Part shown: piece after piece, positions 44,013 to 56,250 of the stretch | Layout: each line of letters starts with the position of its first letter | How positions within the stretch are numbered: position 1 is the first letter of the stretch | Origin: Pohlia nutans | Taxonomy: Eukaryota > Streptophyta > Bryopsida > Bryales > Mniaceae | Length of the DNA stretch: 64,000 bases | Assembly: GCA_022496805.1 (NCBI GenBank) | Contig: CM040088.1 | Span: forward strand, 27,720,452 to 27,784,451 | Direction of reading: 5' to 3' | Notes under the pieces: model-generated | What the model saw: the letters and a program-made list of their open reading frames with translations, nothing else | Database searches by the model: none | What the model was told of the DNA's origin: nothing | Position numbers and translations under genes: made by a program

Positions 44013-44615
44013 AGGATAACTTTAACATGCACAAGAAAATATATGCTATTCAATATACAATCATGCGACGGATTGAACACTTTTCACATAGTAAGTTAGT
44101 TAGTTATTTTATTTTATTTACACAAATTAAGGGAGACCTTTACATAAAGAAGGTACAAATACAACCAGGACCCAACCAAAACTAGCGAGGCCCAAGGGAG
44201 GGGGGACGAGAGAGAAAAGAAAGAAGAAAATAAAAAAGACACAGGAAAATGCATAGAATTTTTTCCCCCCTAAACCCCAGTGAGCATTGGGCATTCTAAC
44301 CGCCAGTTAGGCTAGGAGTCCACTTGGTAAGTTTTGAACTTATGTACGTTGAACACCAAAAGGGTGATATAAAAGACATAACATTTAGTAGCCGTCATGC
44401 CCATTGCTTTTTCTTCATGCGTTCTGCCTTTCCTTCATGCACTTTGCTCATCACGTTGAACCTCCACTTGTCCACTTAGCTATTGATTTAATATTGTTGG
44501 GTGTGGAATATTCCACGCCATCTACTGTAGAGCCAAGACAAGGACAGTGCATGCTCTTGAATGTTATGGAGTTCTGAGTGTAACTTACAAATAGAAAGAC
44601 AGACATGGTGGGGTT
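44013..44615. other. Spacer with a dispersed repeat
   Basis: About 44375-44600 is related in reverse complement to about 60030-60210 (shared words ACATTTAGTAGC/GCTACTGAATGT, ATTGTTGGGTGT, AGTGCATG). About 44325-44350 (GTAAGTTTTGAACTTATGTA) recurs near 63472. No gene. Confidence 0.5.
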
Positions 44616-46003
44616 AACCCCTAAAGGTCACAAGGAGTCCCTGGAATTGACATTTTGAGAAAAACCATTATAAAGTATTGTTTGGAGGAATATTTTTGAA
44701 TTGATATACAAATGAAAGTTGTAGATTTTTATTTTTAGATTCCATTTATGTGGTTAAATTCACCAATGCTATCACCAATATTTTATTATAAAATTTGAAA
44801 GTAAAAATTAAATATTCCTTCTAAATTTGATTACAAACAAAATATTAATAAATTTTGAGTAAAAAATGTTGAATTGGATTTGAAACAAGATACTCTTGAC
44901 ATGGTGATTTTTTGAATTTTTTTTGTTCTTTAAATCTATGACCTCATTTTTGCATGACCACTTTTGAACTAAAGTCTATGCAATTTTGGCTTGGTCAATT
45001 TTTCACATACTTAAACGTTTGTAATTTAAAAAAAAAAATGTACTCTGATAACACCAAATCCAACCGTTGGATAAGACACAACTCAATGAAGTATCTTTAA
45101 AAAATGTTTAACGGTGAAGAGGTTCATGAGGAAGGAGATAAGGATGAAAACAATCATCCATGAACCCACAAGGGGGTTGGTTGGGCCTTTAACCCTTTAC
45201 CGTCCAGGGTGGTTCTGGAGAAACCACCTTTTTCTGGGTGATGTTTCTTTAAATCTATCTCCGTTGAAATTAGGGGTACTGTTAATAGTATCCAACCGTA
45301 CGAATGTAAGCATAGCTTAATGAAACAAGTCTCTGTTAAATCTTGGTAAGATCGGACCGTTGGATTGGAAGATTATAGTATATCTTTGAACCGTATAATG
45401 CACACTCAAAAATGAGATTTCGGGGGGTGTGTGACTTCAAGGTTAAATAGAATTTGGGCTAAATTTTCAAAAATAAAAGTGAAGATGTTCAGCAATGACT
45501 TGTGTCAACACCTCTTCATTGCAATCTTTAATGTCAAGAATAGGCTCATACATAATTATTGTGAATTTTATAAGTAAAAGTGACTTATCCATGTACGGTT
45601 TAGAACAAAATTTATACGTTCAAATAAGAAAGGAGTTAGTATAGTGATCAAGATCAAACTACATACACTAATGGAACATGAACAAGAGAACACAATCCAA
45701 GAAGAAAAACGAGATAACAAACTTCCAATCTCTAGAAATACAACATAGTACATATGCTGTATTTGTAAGTATTTGCTATATTTTGAGGTATTTGCAGTAT
45801 TTTGGTGTTTTGTACATAGGTATTTGGATATCTAGGAAAGTCGGATTCCAAATTTTCTTTTTGCATCATCTCCAGAATCAAAAGTTACACATCTGAACTT
45901 CAGACACTGTACTGAGATGGTTCACAGATTTTCCAGAATTTCATTTTCCAGTGATCTAGTGACCACTTAGTGGTTACCTGGGCACTAAAGGGTTAAGGGT
46001 TAA
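44616..46003 (+). mobile_element. piggyBac-type miniature element hosting a nested one
   Basis: Left end TTAACCCCTAAAGGTCAC (44616). The interior matches 61406-61981 in parallel and 54143-54700 in antiparallel. Its right terminus, written outward as TTAACCCTTAAAGGCCC, is interrupted: a second element occupies 45189-45996 and the last bases GGGTTAA resume at 45997-46003. Without the insert it is about 580 bp, the usual size here. Confidence 0.75.
45189..45996. mobile_element. piggyBac-type element nested in the right terminus of its neighbour
   Basis: TTAACCCTTTACCGTCCAGG at the left; reverse complement of the right end TTAACCCTTTAGTGCCCAGG; TTAA on both sides (45189-45192, 45993-45996). 808 bp, non-coding. 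The target TTAA arose because the host terminus reads CCCTTAAAGG instead of CCCCTAAAGG. Confidence 0.75.
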
Positions 46004-47681
46004 TAATGCCTCATGTACAGTTCATTTGTGCCAAAAATACAAGTTGAAAATCAATATGCTAAAGTGTACACGTGAAAATTTCAGACGGAAAGGAGTGACC
46101 CGTGTACACCTGGAGCTTCTGCTGGGGTCGTTGGTTCACGTCAGCTTTGATTTTTTTATTTTTTATTTTTTATTTTTTATTTTGGCACAAATTACGTCAG
46201 CTTTGATTTGCAATAATCTGCTAAAGCTGCTTCGTCATCTTGTTGTTGTGTTTGTTGTCAAAGCTGCTGCTAGCAACGTGGCCAGGCTCTGCCTGAATAT
46301 TCTACTGCATTTCATTCGCCACCTGAACAACTTTCAGGAAATTTATCATGCCGCTCTGTCAGTTGGGAGGATGCTTCACAGGGATTTTCCAAATGAGGGT
46401 AAGGTGAATGACCCAATAACCGGCGTGTACCATAAATCAACAATATCTCCAACAGGTGTTCATTGAAAGTTTCTAATTCTATATCAGTACTAGATTTGGG
46501 TGAAAAGTTTAAAGCGTTGGTTTATGGGCCATCCACTATAAGAGCCAAGTTCCATGTATTTGAGAAGTTGCCCTTGGAAGTAGGCAAGAGGAGGGGAAAA
46601 GTGGAACTTGGGTTAGTCTCATAACCGGGCGTGAAGTTGTGCACGTTCCATGGACTTGCTTGAGGAGTAAAACATGAACAAATTTGATTGGTTAGGAAGA
46701 ATTTGCGATGATATCTTGGACTTGAGAACCCTTCACACTTCATGACAACTTCTGCACCACTTTTTTCTCAAAAGCTCACTTGAAATGTGGAACTTGATCC
46801 CCCGAAGTCTCTAGAAAGTAAAAACTTGTCTTTCAGTGAGATACTTCACCCATAGAACTTGGCCGTATTGTAAGAGTATTTTCACTTGTACGGGAAAATT
46901 TCATCACATTACAACTTCATCACTACTAATGGGGGCCACTTATTTAGAGGGTAGGTCACTTGATTACCCCACTTGTACAACGAGCTATATTGACTTCTAA
47001 CCAATCACTTGTCTCTTAGTGTGCAAAAGTAAAAAGAATCTTCATCATTTATTATCAAACCTACTAATTGTAAAAGAAAAAGTAGTAATGAGTTCTTGAA
47101 GATCATAATGCTTGGATTTGTTTGATTAGTCATGTATAAGTTGAAAGGAAACACTAAATTACTAATAACTCAAACATAGAATTGAAAAATGTCAATCCCA
47201 ATCATGGTGAGAGTGTTCTAGTAGGCAATGTACATTCTATGTTTTTGTTTTTGTTCTTGTTTTTCTAAAAAGGAAAAACATAAAAAAGAAAATTTAGAAA
47301 ATAAGTTCAAGAAGTTTGGGAATTATTTTTGTGAAGAGATGCCATGATTGCCCGCAAAATAAAACTCTTCATAACTTTCATCTCATGAATCTTATTGGAG
47401 TGATTAAAAGCTTTCTATGTTCATATAGATTTTTTCAACTTAATACATTTTTTTTTCAATTTTCTTTGTAAGAAAAACAATTTTTTTTGTTCTTTTCTAG
47501 GGTGCTCACATTTTGACCAAAACAAAAAAAAAAACAAAAAAAAAAACCTTATAAAATTTGCAATATTTATTGGAATCACAAAAAGAAGTTTGACATGAAG
47601 ATTATGTTGATTAGAAGTTACACTAAAAATACCAAAAATAAATAAATAAAACTAGAAGTCTCTAGAGCGTGTCCCCAGTCA
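46004..47681. other. Spacer
   Basis: A frame at 46026-46466 contains a TTTTATTTTT simple repeat flanked by two copies of CGTCAGCTTTGATTT, so its hydrophobic stretch is an artefact. Its end (HAALSVGRMLHRDFPNEGKV) might be a gene remnant. Nothing else recognised. Confidence 0.45.
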
Positions 47682-49005
47682 GAGTTATCACTAACTCAAC
47701 TTGAGTTTGCATAAGATACCATGAATTTTTCTTTAATACACTCTTATTTGTTTACTCCAAATAGTTAACCCCTAACCGTCCCGATGTCCATATTTTGGGC
47801 CTTTTTTTGGGTTGCTTTCACCTTCAAAGAGATGTAACTTTTGCATACACTGTCCGATTTCAATGAAATTTCCATTAGACCCTCCTCATGATGTCTAGTT
47901 TGTGTGGTAAAAATTTCAGATCAATTCAAGATGTAATGAATTTTTGAGAATCATTTTAGTGCACGGGTGTTAATTTTGGACAGTTTTGTGCATTTTAATG
48001 GTTGCAACTTCGGGGGCTTGTTTCTTCATCCAATGTTCATTTTCAATAAATAAAAAAGTGATTGGTTTAGATTCCTCTTGAAGTCTAATTATCATAATAA
48101 AATTTTCAAGTCATTCCAAATTCTGAATGTTTGGAAGTCATTTTAGGATACATCAAATTTTTTCATGAGATTTTTTTGGTAGGGGAATGGCTTGATATGG
48201 GTACCACTTTTATGCGTCTCACATAGTGTGACTTATGTCTAACTCATTTTATGTATGCTAGAAATTTCGTTTTTAACATGTATATAGTTACATCCATGGT
48301 GTCTATAGCACCCTCTAATTTTTGTAATTTTCCAAAGTTTTTTTCTTACCAAAAAGATATTTCTTGAAAATCACACTATTTTTGGAGGAGGTATCCATAT
48401 CAGGCCATCACCCGGTACCAATGTGTTTATATGATGATTTTGAACCACTTTGTAGTTTAACATTTATCATTTGAATAGGTTTCGAAATCGAATTTCACCT
48501 CTGACTAATGTGTTTCTAGGAAAATTTCAGCATCCTTTTTCAACACTAAAACATTATGATCTTGCAATCTATGTGGCCAAATTACTCCAAATTTGATCCA
48601 CAACATCTACAACATGTATACTAGTACAAGATTGTACAGTTGAGATATTTGTACCTCGTTTACATTTAGACCTATAACACTTCAAAAGCAATGATGTTTT
48701 TAAGCCCAAAAAAGCTAGAGACACTTAGGAGTTAAAAGGTATGGAAGAACTTGGTGGTCTCTCATTATTAAGTGTGTAAGAGCTCGGTGGTCTCTAAACT
48801 GAAGAAAAACTCAAAAAACATCTATTTTAATGGCAAAAAAAGTTTTCCTTGAGTTTAGAGACCACCAAGCTTTTACGCACCTAATAATGAGAGATCAACA
48901 AGTTCTACCATACCTTTTACCTATTTGGAGTGAACAAATAAGAGTATATTAAAGCAAAATTCATGATATCTTATTCAAACTCAGGTTGAGTTAGCGGATA
49001 ATTCT
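47682..49005. mobile_element. Foldback miniature element, copy 1, carrying a piggyBac-type insert
   Basis: Outer arms (GAGTTATCACTAACTCAAC... at 47682, reverse complement ending near 49005) and inner arms (CTTATTTGTTTACTCCAAAT) fold on each other. Copy 2 at 60468-60799 has the same plan without the insert. The body includes CTTGGTGGTCTCTCATTATT and its inverse. Confidence 0.75.
47765..48735. mobile_element. piggyBac-type element with demonstrated TTAA duplication
   Basis: TTAACCCCTAACCGTCCCGA at the left; reverse complement of the right end TTAACTCCTAAGTGTC; TTAA at 47765-47768 and 48732-48735. The related locus at 60541-60570 has a single TTAA (60552-60555) between the same flanks (ACTCCAAATAG and AAGGT.TGGAAG), i.e. 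an empty site. The interior is non-coding, 963 bp between the TTAAs. Confidence 0.85.
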
Positions 49006-51396
49006 ATTGCAAAAAGCCTATTTTGGATTTCAAAGATTTATAAGGATTAATCCTACAAACACGGGGTTTTGTAAAGCCCTTGTAACAAACTTGCCCTTTT
49101 TTTGAACTTATGTATAGGGGTGTAAACGTGCCAAACAGACCCACTTCATACGTTGACAGAGTGGTATTTTTATTCATGCACAACTTCAAAAAATCATTGT
49201 AGTTTCAACATGCTAATCCAAATGGGCTAAATTTCTTAGAGTGTTTAACTTAATCTAAGCTTCCTAGAGCAAAAATTTGAGCTCTAACTGCTACATGTTT
49301 AGGTGGTCCAAAAGGACTTGTGAATGCACTCTCTATACTAGGGTTGTCATGTCTGACAACTTGACAAGACGTCCAACTCGACAAGACGTTGAATACGACA
49401 TCGAAGACAGACAATAGACCCCCGTCTAGGAATATATCATAACTTTAAAATATACCATGAATATTCTAGAATATTCATATATATTGAGAATATTCCATCC
49501 AAGTTGTTTAACGTATTAGACACTTATTCAACAACTCAACAACATCGAAACAAGACAACTCGAGAGACATTGCTAAAAATATGTTGAAGAAGATATATAT
49601 TCTACAATAAGCCATATTTTGATTGTTCTAAAAAAAAAAAACCCTAAACCAATTGTGACTGCGGTGTGAAAGTAGTTTTAAAAATAGTTTCTAAGGCCAA
49701 TTATATTGTGCCACATTTCGGCAGCGACTCTAATAGAAGGAATCATCGATTTGTGCTAAATGATTCAAGTGGGTCTTTTTAGCATGTTTGCACCCAAGGT
49801 CCTAAAATTCCATGGAGTCACCCTCTAAAATTCCATAGGTTTGCCCCATCATGTAATTTGTCCCAATTATGAATTTTGAAATTTCAAAAACAATATATTA
49901 GTCCCAAAAAATGAAAAAACCATAACCTACTCCAAAATGGAAATGGGCGACAGATGTGTCACTAGATCAATGGCTACACAGTCAAGGTTTATTTTCCTTA
50001 ACTTTTTGACTTCCTTTTTGACTCCCACTCTACTCCATGCAAATATTGCATCACACAACTTGGTTCAATAAAGCGTTAATTCTATGTTGTAGGATATATC
50101 CCATAACCGGCTTAGAACTGCCATCCCTCGCCGGTTATGTAGTCCATAAAAGTGGGGCTTATCTTGAAAAGCGTTCATAGAGAGATCCCTGGTGCAATTA
50201 AGGAGTGAAAAGGCAAACCGCCATATCAGTTTCTACTGGAGTGCCGAAAGTACAGTAGCGTTTCATCATGGCAAAAGGAGAAGAATAAAAATGTGACGGC
50301 AGAGACAAAATGTTATAAAATTGTTATTTGGATTATTGAAAAGGAAAAAAGATGAGGTGGAGGTGGGGTCGCCAGCATTTCCGCCAAGTGGGGTCCTGTC
50401 GGTTGAACGTGGACGGCAAGTTCGCCTCTCTCGCCGCGCCCCCGAGACGGAATGAAGAACTTACTCTGGTGTGTGGTGAATCCCTTCCTTCCTTCCCAGC
50501 TGTCAATGACATCATACAAGCCAAATAATAAGCATCTCTCCTCCTCACTGGCGGTATTGTTCATCCACACTCCCCCGCCACCCCTCCAACTTCAAGCAGG
50601 TGAGCTCTTCATCACTGCCTGCTTATCGGAACTTCATTCCTGGTACCAGATTGTGTGTATAAATTCTTACAGATTCTGCATTAAGGGTCGTTACGGTGTT
50701 GTTGTAGTTGTTGTTATTGAGGGTCACGTACTCACAGGTGGGATTAATTAGTGTTCCTGCTGCTTGTTTGGAGCGAGCTTCCAAATCATGCATGCATAGT
50801 TCGTATTATTCACGGAGGTCGTCATTTGGAACTGGATTGTTGCAATTACGGCTCCGTCACTTTGAAGCACTTGGAGATAATTGCTCTATCGCCGCTCCCA
50901 TTTTCTTACCTTCAGCGATGAACTGTCTGTGCAGGAGTGCGAGTGGCTATAAATTCCGGAGCTAGCTCGACAATGGGTGTTATTCGTTACCTCGAAAATC
51001 CAGTCCACTAGACTTGTGTTGCCATGGACTGTTATTTTTTTTGTTTTCTCACTTTTTGATTCAAGATTTTTCCCGGTGTTGCCATGCACTGGTCGGTTTA
51101 GATATTCTAGATTGTAGACAGTCTCTATTTGCAACTGGTACCATTTCCTCGGTCTCCGATGAGGACTATTACGTAACTTCTCCGAATTTCGAAGATATTA
51201 GAATGTGCGTTACGTTTCCGATTGATCAGTTGATTGGAACCCCAGTCTAGTGTAGTCGCTCGATCTCCTTGGCACCACTGTCGTGAGCCTCTCTTGTGAT
51301 TGATTTTGGGGCACCTTGATATATCGATCGATGCTGTGTACGGTGCGAGATTTGTCAGGGCACGGGATGATGCCAATATTACGGGCCTGGGGGCGG
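49006..51396 (+). promoter_or_regulatory. Spacer, then upstream region of the START-like gene
   Basis: To about 50300 nothing is recognised except an inverted pair ATAACCGGC / GCCGGTTAT (about 50104-50138). From about 50340 GC rises. CAAGCAG|GTGAGC near 50599 looks like a splice donor, and several AG sites precede 51397, so a 5' UTR intron is plausible. TATAAA at about 50658 is another candidate promoter element. No coding frame is secure. Confidence 0.35.
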
Positions 51397-52663
51397 ATGG
51401 GAAGCGCGGTGGATACGACAGTGCATGAGCATTGGCACGGGGCGATCGAGGTGGTGATCGCGGCGCCCGTGGAGAAGGTGTGGGCCGTGGCGTCCGACTG
51501 GCTGCGGTTCCCGCGCCTGCGGTGCTCCGTGGAGTGCTCAGAGGGGCAGAACGGCGAGCCCGGGTGCGTGCGCACTGTGACGGCTCCCAACTCGCACTTC
51601 TGGGTCGCGGAGAAGCTCACGCGCATCGACCACGCCCGCCGCATCCTCTCGTACGACCTCGTCGGTGGCAACTCCGGCATTGCGATTGGCTACCAAGCTG
51701 CCTTCCAAGTGAGTGCCAAGTTCCCTGATCGTCGCCATCATTGTAGATTCCCTAAGGAATTCCTCGATCTTTACCTCTCCAGGACCAAGTAGAGGCCCAA
51801 ATTGCGTCTCATGTGCTTCTCAGTCACGTCAACGTCGTGCAGAGACTAAGAGTGAGTCAGTGTGCCAAAATCAAGTGCACACACTAAGCTCTAAAACTGG
51901 GACTGGTCTGGAAAAGTGCCCAGTTTCTTGAATTTCCATCAGCATGACAGGCTTTCTTTGATTCGATTTTACTTATTATCCGAACAATACATGCAATGTT
52001 CTTCATTGATTCTAGTGACCTCTGTCCCACAAAAAGCTTCGTGTACCCCTGTGGAAATAAGCTTCCTGTTTGCTCGAAGTAGCATACTCGGCTTCCTGTT
52101 TGCTCAGTATCTGAGTTGATTTTCTCAATATTTGAGTATCCCAGATAACATACAAGTTACCCAACTTCCTGTTTGCTCAATCATATGAGAGATAGACTAG
52201 GATTCAATCTGAGTTAATTTTTCAATTTTCCTTCAAACGGATGCTTTGTTGTTGGGACTGCCCTTGTCTGAATTCGAGCATAATTTTCGTAACAATATGA
52301 GTGAATTAAACAGTTGGTCATTTTCAAACCATGATCGAATCCTGGAGTTTTTTAGGAGCTATCCTTTCGACAAGACGTATGCAATTGAGTGCTATCCTTT
52401 CGTCAAAAGAAATATAAATTAGATTCTAAGACTGGCAGCGTTTGTTAGGGTAGTTCTACTAGTCTCTATGACGTGGACTTGGGATTACACTAACAATTAA
52501 ATGTGATGTGCAGGCTCTTGCAGAAGATGAAAGCAGGACCAGAGTGGTGTGGCCATTCATGTTCAGCCCAGAGCAGGTTAGTGTGGAGTCGGTGACTGCC
52601 ATTGTCAAGAACAAGGTCAAAGCTCATATCAAGGAGCTCGAGCAACTCGCCCAAGCTTCATGA
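51397..52663 (+). CDS. START/SRPBCC-fold protein, lachrymatory-factor-synthase-like (two exons)
   Basis: Exon 1 is 51397-51708, then an intron 51709-52513 (donor GTGAGT, acceptor TGTGCAG, phase 0), then exon 2 52514-52663 ending TGA; 153 residues, a usual length for the family. The N-terminus MGSAVDTTVHEHWHG leads into APVEKVWAVASDW, GEPGCVRTV, WVAEKLTRIDHARRILSYDL and GGNSGIAIGY, the order typical of the plant polyketide-cyclase/LFS-like branch of the Bet v 1-like superfamily. Arg 59 and Glu 72 correspond in motif to the residues discussed as catalytic in onion LFS. It probably binds a small hydrophobic ligand in the cytosol; the substrate is unknown. In-frame ATGs at 51331, 51367 and 51370 could extend the N-terminus; 51397 has the best context and family fit. 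Exon 1 is very GC-rich. Confidence 0.85.
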
Positions 52664-54142
52664 ATAACATCATCCTACAATTACATCAGAGGTTTTTTTT
52701 TTCAATCCATGGTAACGCCAGGCCTTCGGATTTGCTCTTCTTTTTTTTTCTTTCTCTTGGCTGCACATTGGCCGAGTTCAGAAAGGTATTTGGGTCTCTA
52801 GGGCATTGGACTACCATGTCCTTGACTCTCCAGTTACAAGTTTTTGCTTCTTTGAAAATTGAACTTTAGTCAATTTTCTTGAGGTCTGAATCTTTTTAGT
52901 ATTATAGGTACCCTTTTTCCTGCTCACTGAAGGATTGTGAGTATGTGTAAGACGTAGACAGTTCTATCCTTAATGAGGTACAATTCTTTCGATGCACATC
53001 AGCTTTGAGAAGCACGACGCAGGATAGAAGTGGACCCGGCCCTTTTTAGCTTGCGTTTCTGCAAGTTTTTTTTTTTTTTTCACTTACTTTGTGAGTAAGT
53101 TAACTCTGGGTACCAGCTCAATTCCTGAAGTAGTGATTGACCAGAATATATATTGATCATTGAATGAAAATGAAGGTGGCTTGTGATTATACTTCATCAA
53201 CCGTTTTTCCATGGGGCTGTATAGTTCACCCATGTGCATGTAGTGTACAGACTTCACTTGAATGCTCTAATAAAATTATGGCTTACCTGGCTGCCACTAT
53301 GTTGGGCTAATTTCCATCAAAACCATGTTGTCCCTTTTCGACCGAATTCGTTGCCATTGTGGAGGGCTTCTAAGCTACGCAATCCTGGTTACAATTCAAT
53401 TTGTTCCAATTCTAGGCATGCGTGTCGTTGAAGTAGTACTGACTTCCAACAAGTCTAACAAGTACTCCGTATTGTCTTGAAGCACCTAATGTTTAGTCCG
53501 CATTTACACTTAAACTAGTGGCATTTTGGACAAGGGAGTGTTGTGTCATGAATGCGGAGGCCTCCTCAAGTTCAGCCTAGAAATGAGAAGATATTTATGT
53601 TTGAAATTGACTTTCGTAAGATACAATGTTGTACTTGAGCCAGGTGTAGTGTGGTAAGAGCAAGCCCAGCAGCTCCAGATCAAATAAGTCCACCAAGCAT
53701 CAAGGTGAAGGCCATTTTAAACTTAGAGGAATGTTGGAATAGAAGTACCCCAGCAACAATCCTTGTGCGAACTCCAAGGCAGTTTATTAAAAGAGAAAGT
53801 AATTCATAACACTTGATGGCCTTGAAGCATGAGCCAATGAATAGGCTTCAAGGCCATTGATTGGCCATCTTACTTTTAATACGCAAAGATTCTTGCTTGG
53901 CGTGAGCAATTTTTTTCCTCCAAAGCTTCAGTATATGGCGGAGAAAACTCAAACAAAACCCACTGCCAAGATTTCTTGGTGATTGAGATGGGATTTTCTA
54001 CTACTGCTGGGGCCATGTTCATGCCAAACCTCCGCCACCTTGAGGTTTGATTGGTGCTTTTGCATGCTGCTGGGCATGCTCTAACCTCTTTTTGCTCTAG
54101 GTGAAAACTTTGACAAAGGTAGAATGTTTTGTTTCTAGCCAT
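52664..54142. other. 3' flank and spacer
   Basis: Poly-T runs near 52690 and 53070. A 13-bp perfect hairpin (53816-53828 with 53845-53857, ATGGCCTTGAAGC) has a 16-nt loop. No other feature. Confidence 0.5.
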
Positions 54143-54700
54143 TTAACCCCTAAATGTCAGAGCATCCAGAAAGTGGACGACTAACAGATTCAAACCCTTT
54201 TCACGTTCTCATCAATTGGTCATCCAATTTTTTGGAGATTTTTCACCAAGTTGTTGTCCTATCTAAGGGTTGGATTTAGTCACACTTGATTACATATTTT
54301 TCTAAAATTACAAATGTAGAAGTATGTCAAGTCGTTGACCAAGCCAAAATTGCATTGACTGTAGTTCAAAGTTGGCCTTGCAAAAATGAGGTCATAGATT
54401 TAAGAAACACAAAAATTTCAAAGAATCACCACGTTTAAGAGTATCTCATTTCAAATTCATTCCAACAAATTTTACTCAAAAAATATTAAAATTTTGTTTG
54501 CAATCGAATTTAGAAGGAATTTTTAATGTTAACTTTCAAATTTTATAATTAAATATTGGTGATAGTATGAGTGAATCAAACCGTATGGATGGAATCTAAA
54601 ATTCAAAATCTAGAACTTTTGTTTGTATATCAATTCCAAAATATTCTTCTAAATAGTACTTTATGATGATTTTTCTCAAATTGTCAATTCCAGGGACACC
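54143..54700 (-). mobile_element. piggyBac-type miniature element, right end lost
   Basis: TTAACCCCTAAATGTCAG at 54143; the body is the reverse complement of 44640-45160 up to TTGTCAATTCCAGGGAC. The last about 20 bp expected at the right (a TTTAGGGGTTAA end) are replaced by other sequence. Non-coding. Confidence 0.7.
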
Positions 54701-54726
54701 ATAATAATGTTATGTAGCCCAGGTAA

Positions 54727-55029
54727 GAGCATTCCCACCCATGCACGCTTGGACTAACTCTCTGAAATTATTCATCTATATTTGAAGGGCCCTTGCGCTC
54801 ATACTCCCCCACCCTTGCACGCCCTTCACGTATCAAAAGTGCGCATAAAATAGTCAATGGACCAATCACAAGTAGAATGGGAGGATATAGTCAACTAAAT
54901 AGTGATTTGAAGGCCCAATTTCTAACACGCTAGGATCCAGAGTCAAGAGGCATTTTGCAAGGGCCCTTGGCACTTTTCATCTACTTCTTGAGTGTGAGAG
55001 ACTCTGGGAGGGCATGGGTGGCCATACTC
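54727..55029 (-). mobile_element. 303-bp miniature element, copy 2
   Basis: Ends GAGCATTCCCACCCATGC and GCATGGGTGGCCATACTC, flanked by TAA (54724-54726, 55030-55032). Inverted relative to, and the same length as, the copy at 27784-28086. Confidence 0.82.
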
Positions 55030-55032
55030 TAA

Positions 55033-56250
55033 TGCAATGCTAACCTTTCATACATTGTAATCATTCAAACAATCTTGACAAATTTTGGGTGGAACAGTAT
55101 TCGTACACGCAATTGTTGGTTTCAGAATCACATTGGGCCTAATGTAGAAAGTAAAGGTGAAAATTCTAATGCTATCGTCGCCGTGACTGTAGCTGCGGTT
55201 GGCAGGTGATGTTGGTCAAAGGAGAAGTGAAAATAGAATATTCGGAAGCAGATAATTGCGCCTCATGTCCCCAGTCAGAAGATATTTCGAGGGCCCCACA
55301 AGAATATGTGGCAAAGCATCATTGACAAAATGACAACTGCCTGCATGGGCGGATTCTTCGGAACTGCTTTGTTGCCTCCCGGGCTGACTACGTGGTGGCC
55401 TCGCCTTCATTTGCGATCACACATCCATGAACACTTAGCTAATTTTGTACCCAGCCCTGTGGGTCCGATCTGCCAATAATAATAACTTAACAGTCAAGAC
55501 TGGACAGTGCAAAAGGTTGTGCAAAATCCCAGATATTTCATTACTAAATTGAGTGCATGCAATTTGCAAATTGTTTGCCAAAAACCGAAAAACTCACGAT
55601 ACTAACAATCTGTTGCATGCACTCCATGCAAGCAATCTTTGTGAAAGACAGATATTAACTTAATACTAACACTGCATCTACGGAGTAACTCAACTCTTGC
55701 ATGGAGTGCATGCCTCTTGGAAACAACCTGCTGAAGAAATTTGGTGTCTGGGTTCTGACGTTCTGACACGTGTCGAGCCGTGGCAGTGATTCTTTGTGTA
55801 TTTTAATTGGTAGAGCGACATGCAGAGCACCTCCACCAAGGGTGGGGAAATTTTAACCCCTAAAGGACCAGGTCAAAATTTGGGAGTTTGGGCAACTCAT
55901 TATGAAGTTAGTTTTAACGAGGATTTTTCGCAATTTTTTTAGGAAATGAATATTTTTGGAACGAACATGGAAATTTAATTTTCATCTTCCAGGGCGGATT
56001 TATGAATAAAAATTTATGCCTGCTTGTGAATCAAAAAGTTTGATTTTTAGGTGCAAATTGATGTTTTGATGTGAAAAGGGTTCACATTTTTATTTTATCT
56101 TTGAAATCTCGTACGGTGTGAATATCAATAATCAAAAGATTCTAAAAGTTGGCTATTGACGGTTAAGTTGGTTATTTTCAGGAACGGCAATAGATGGTTT
56201 TGGGAGTTGAAGGGTGTATGAGTGGAAGTTTTTTAAAGTATAAGTAGGTA
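55033..56250. other. Spacer with a hairpin and an unpaired piggyBac-type end
   Basis: An 18-bp perfect inverted repeat, GCATGCACTCCATGCAAG at 55615-55632 and its complement at 55696-55713, encloses 63 nt. TTAACCCCTAAAGGACCAGG at 55853 is a typical left end without a visible partner. No gene. Confidence 0.55.

Noticed and set aside
46026..46466. Possible membrane protein ORF
   Set aside because: The hydrophobic segment is produced by a TTTTATTTTT simple repeat between two copies of a short direct repeat.
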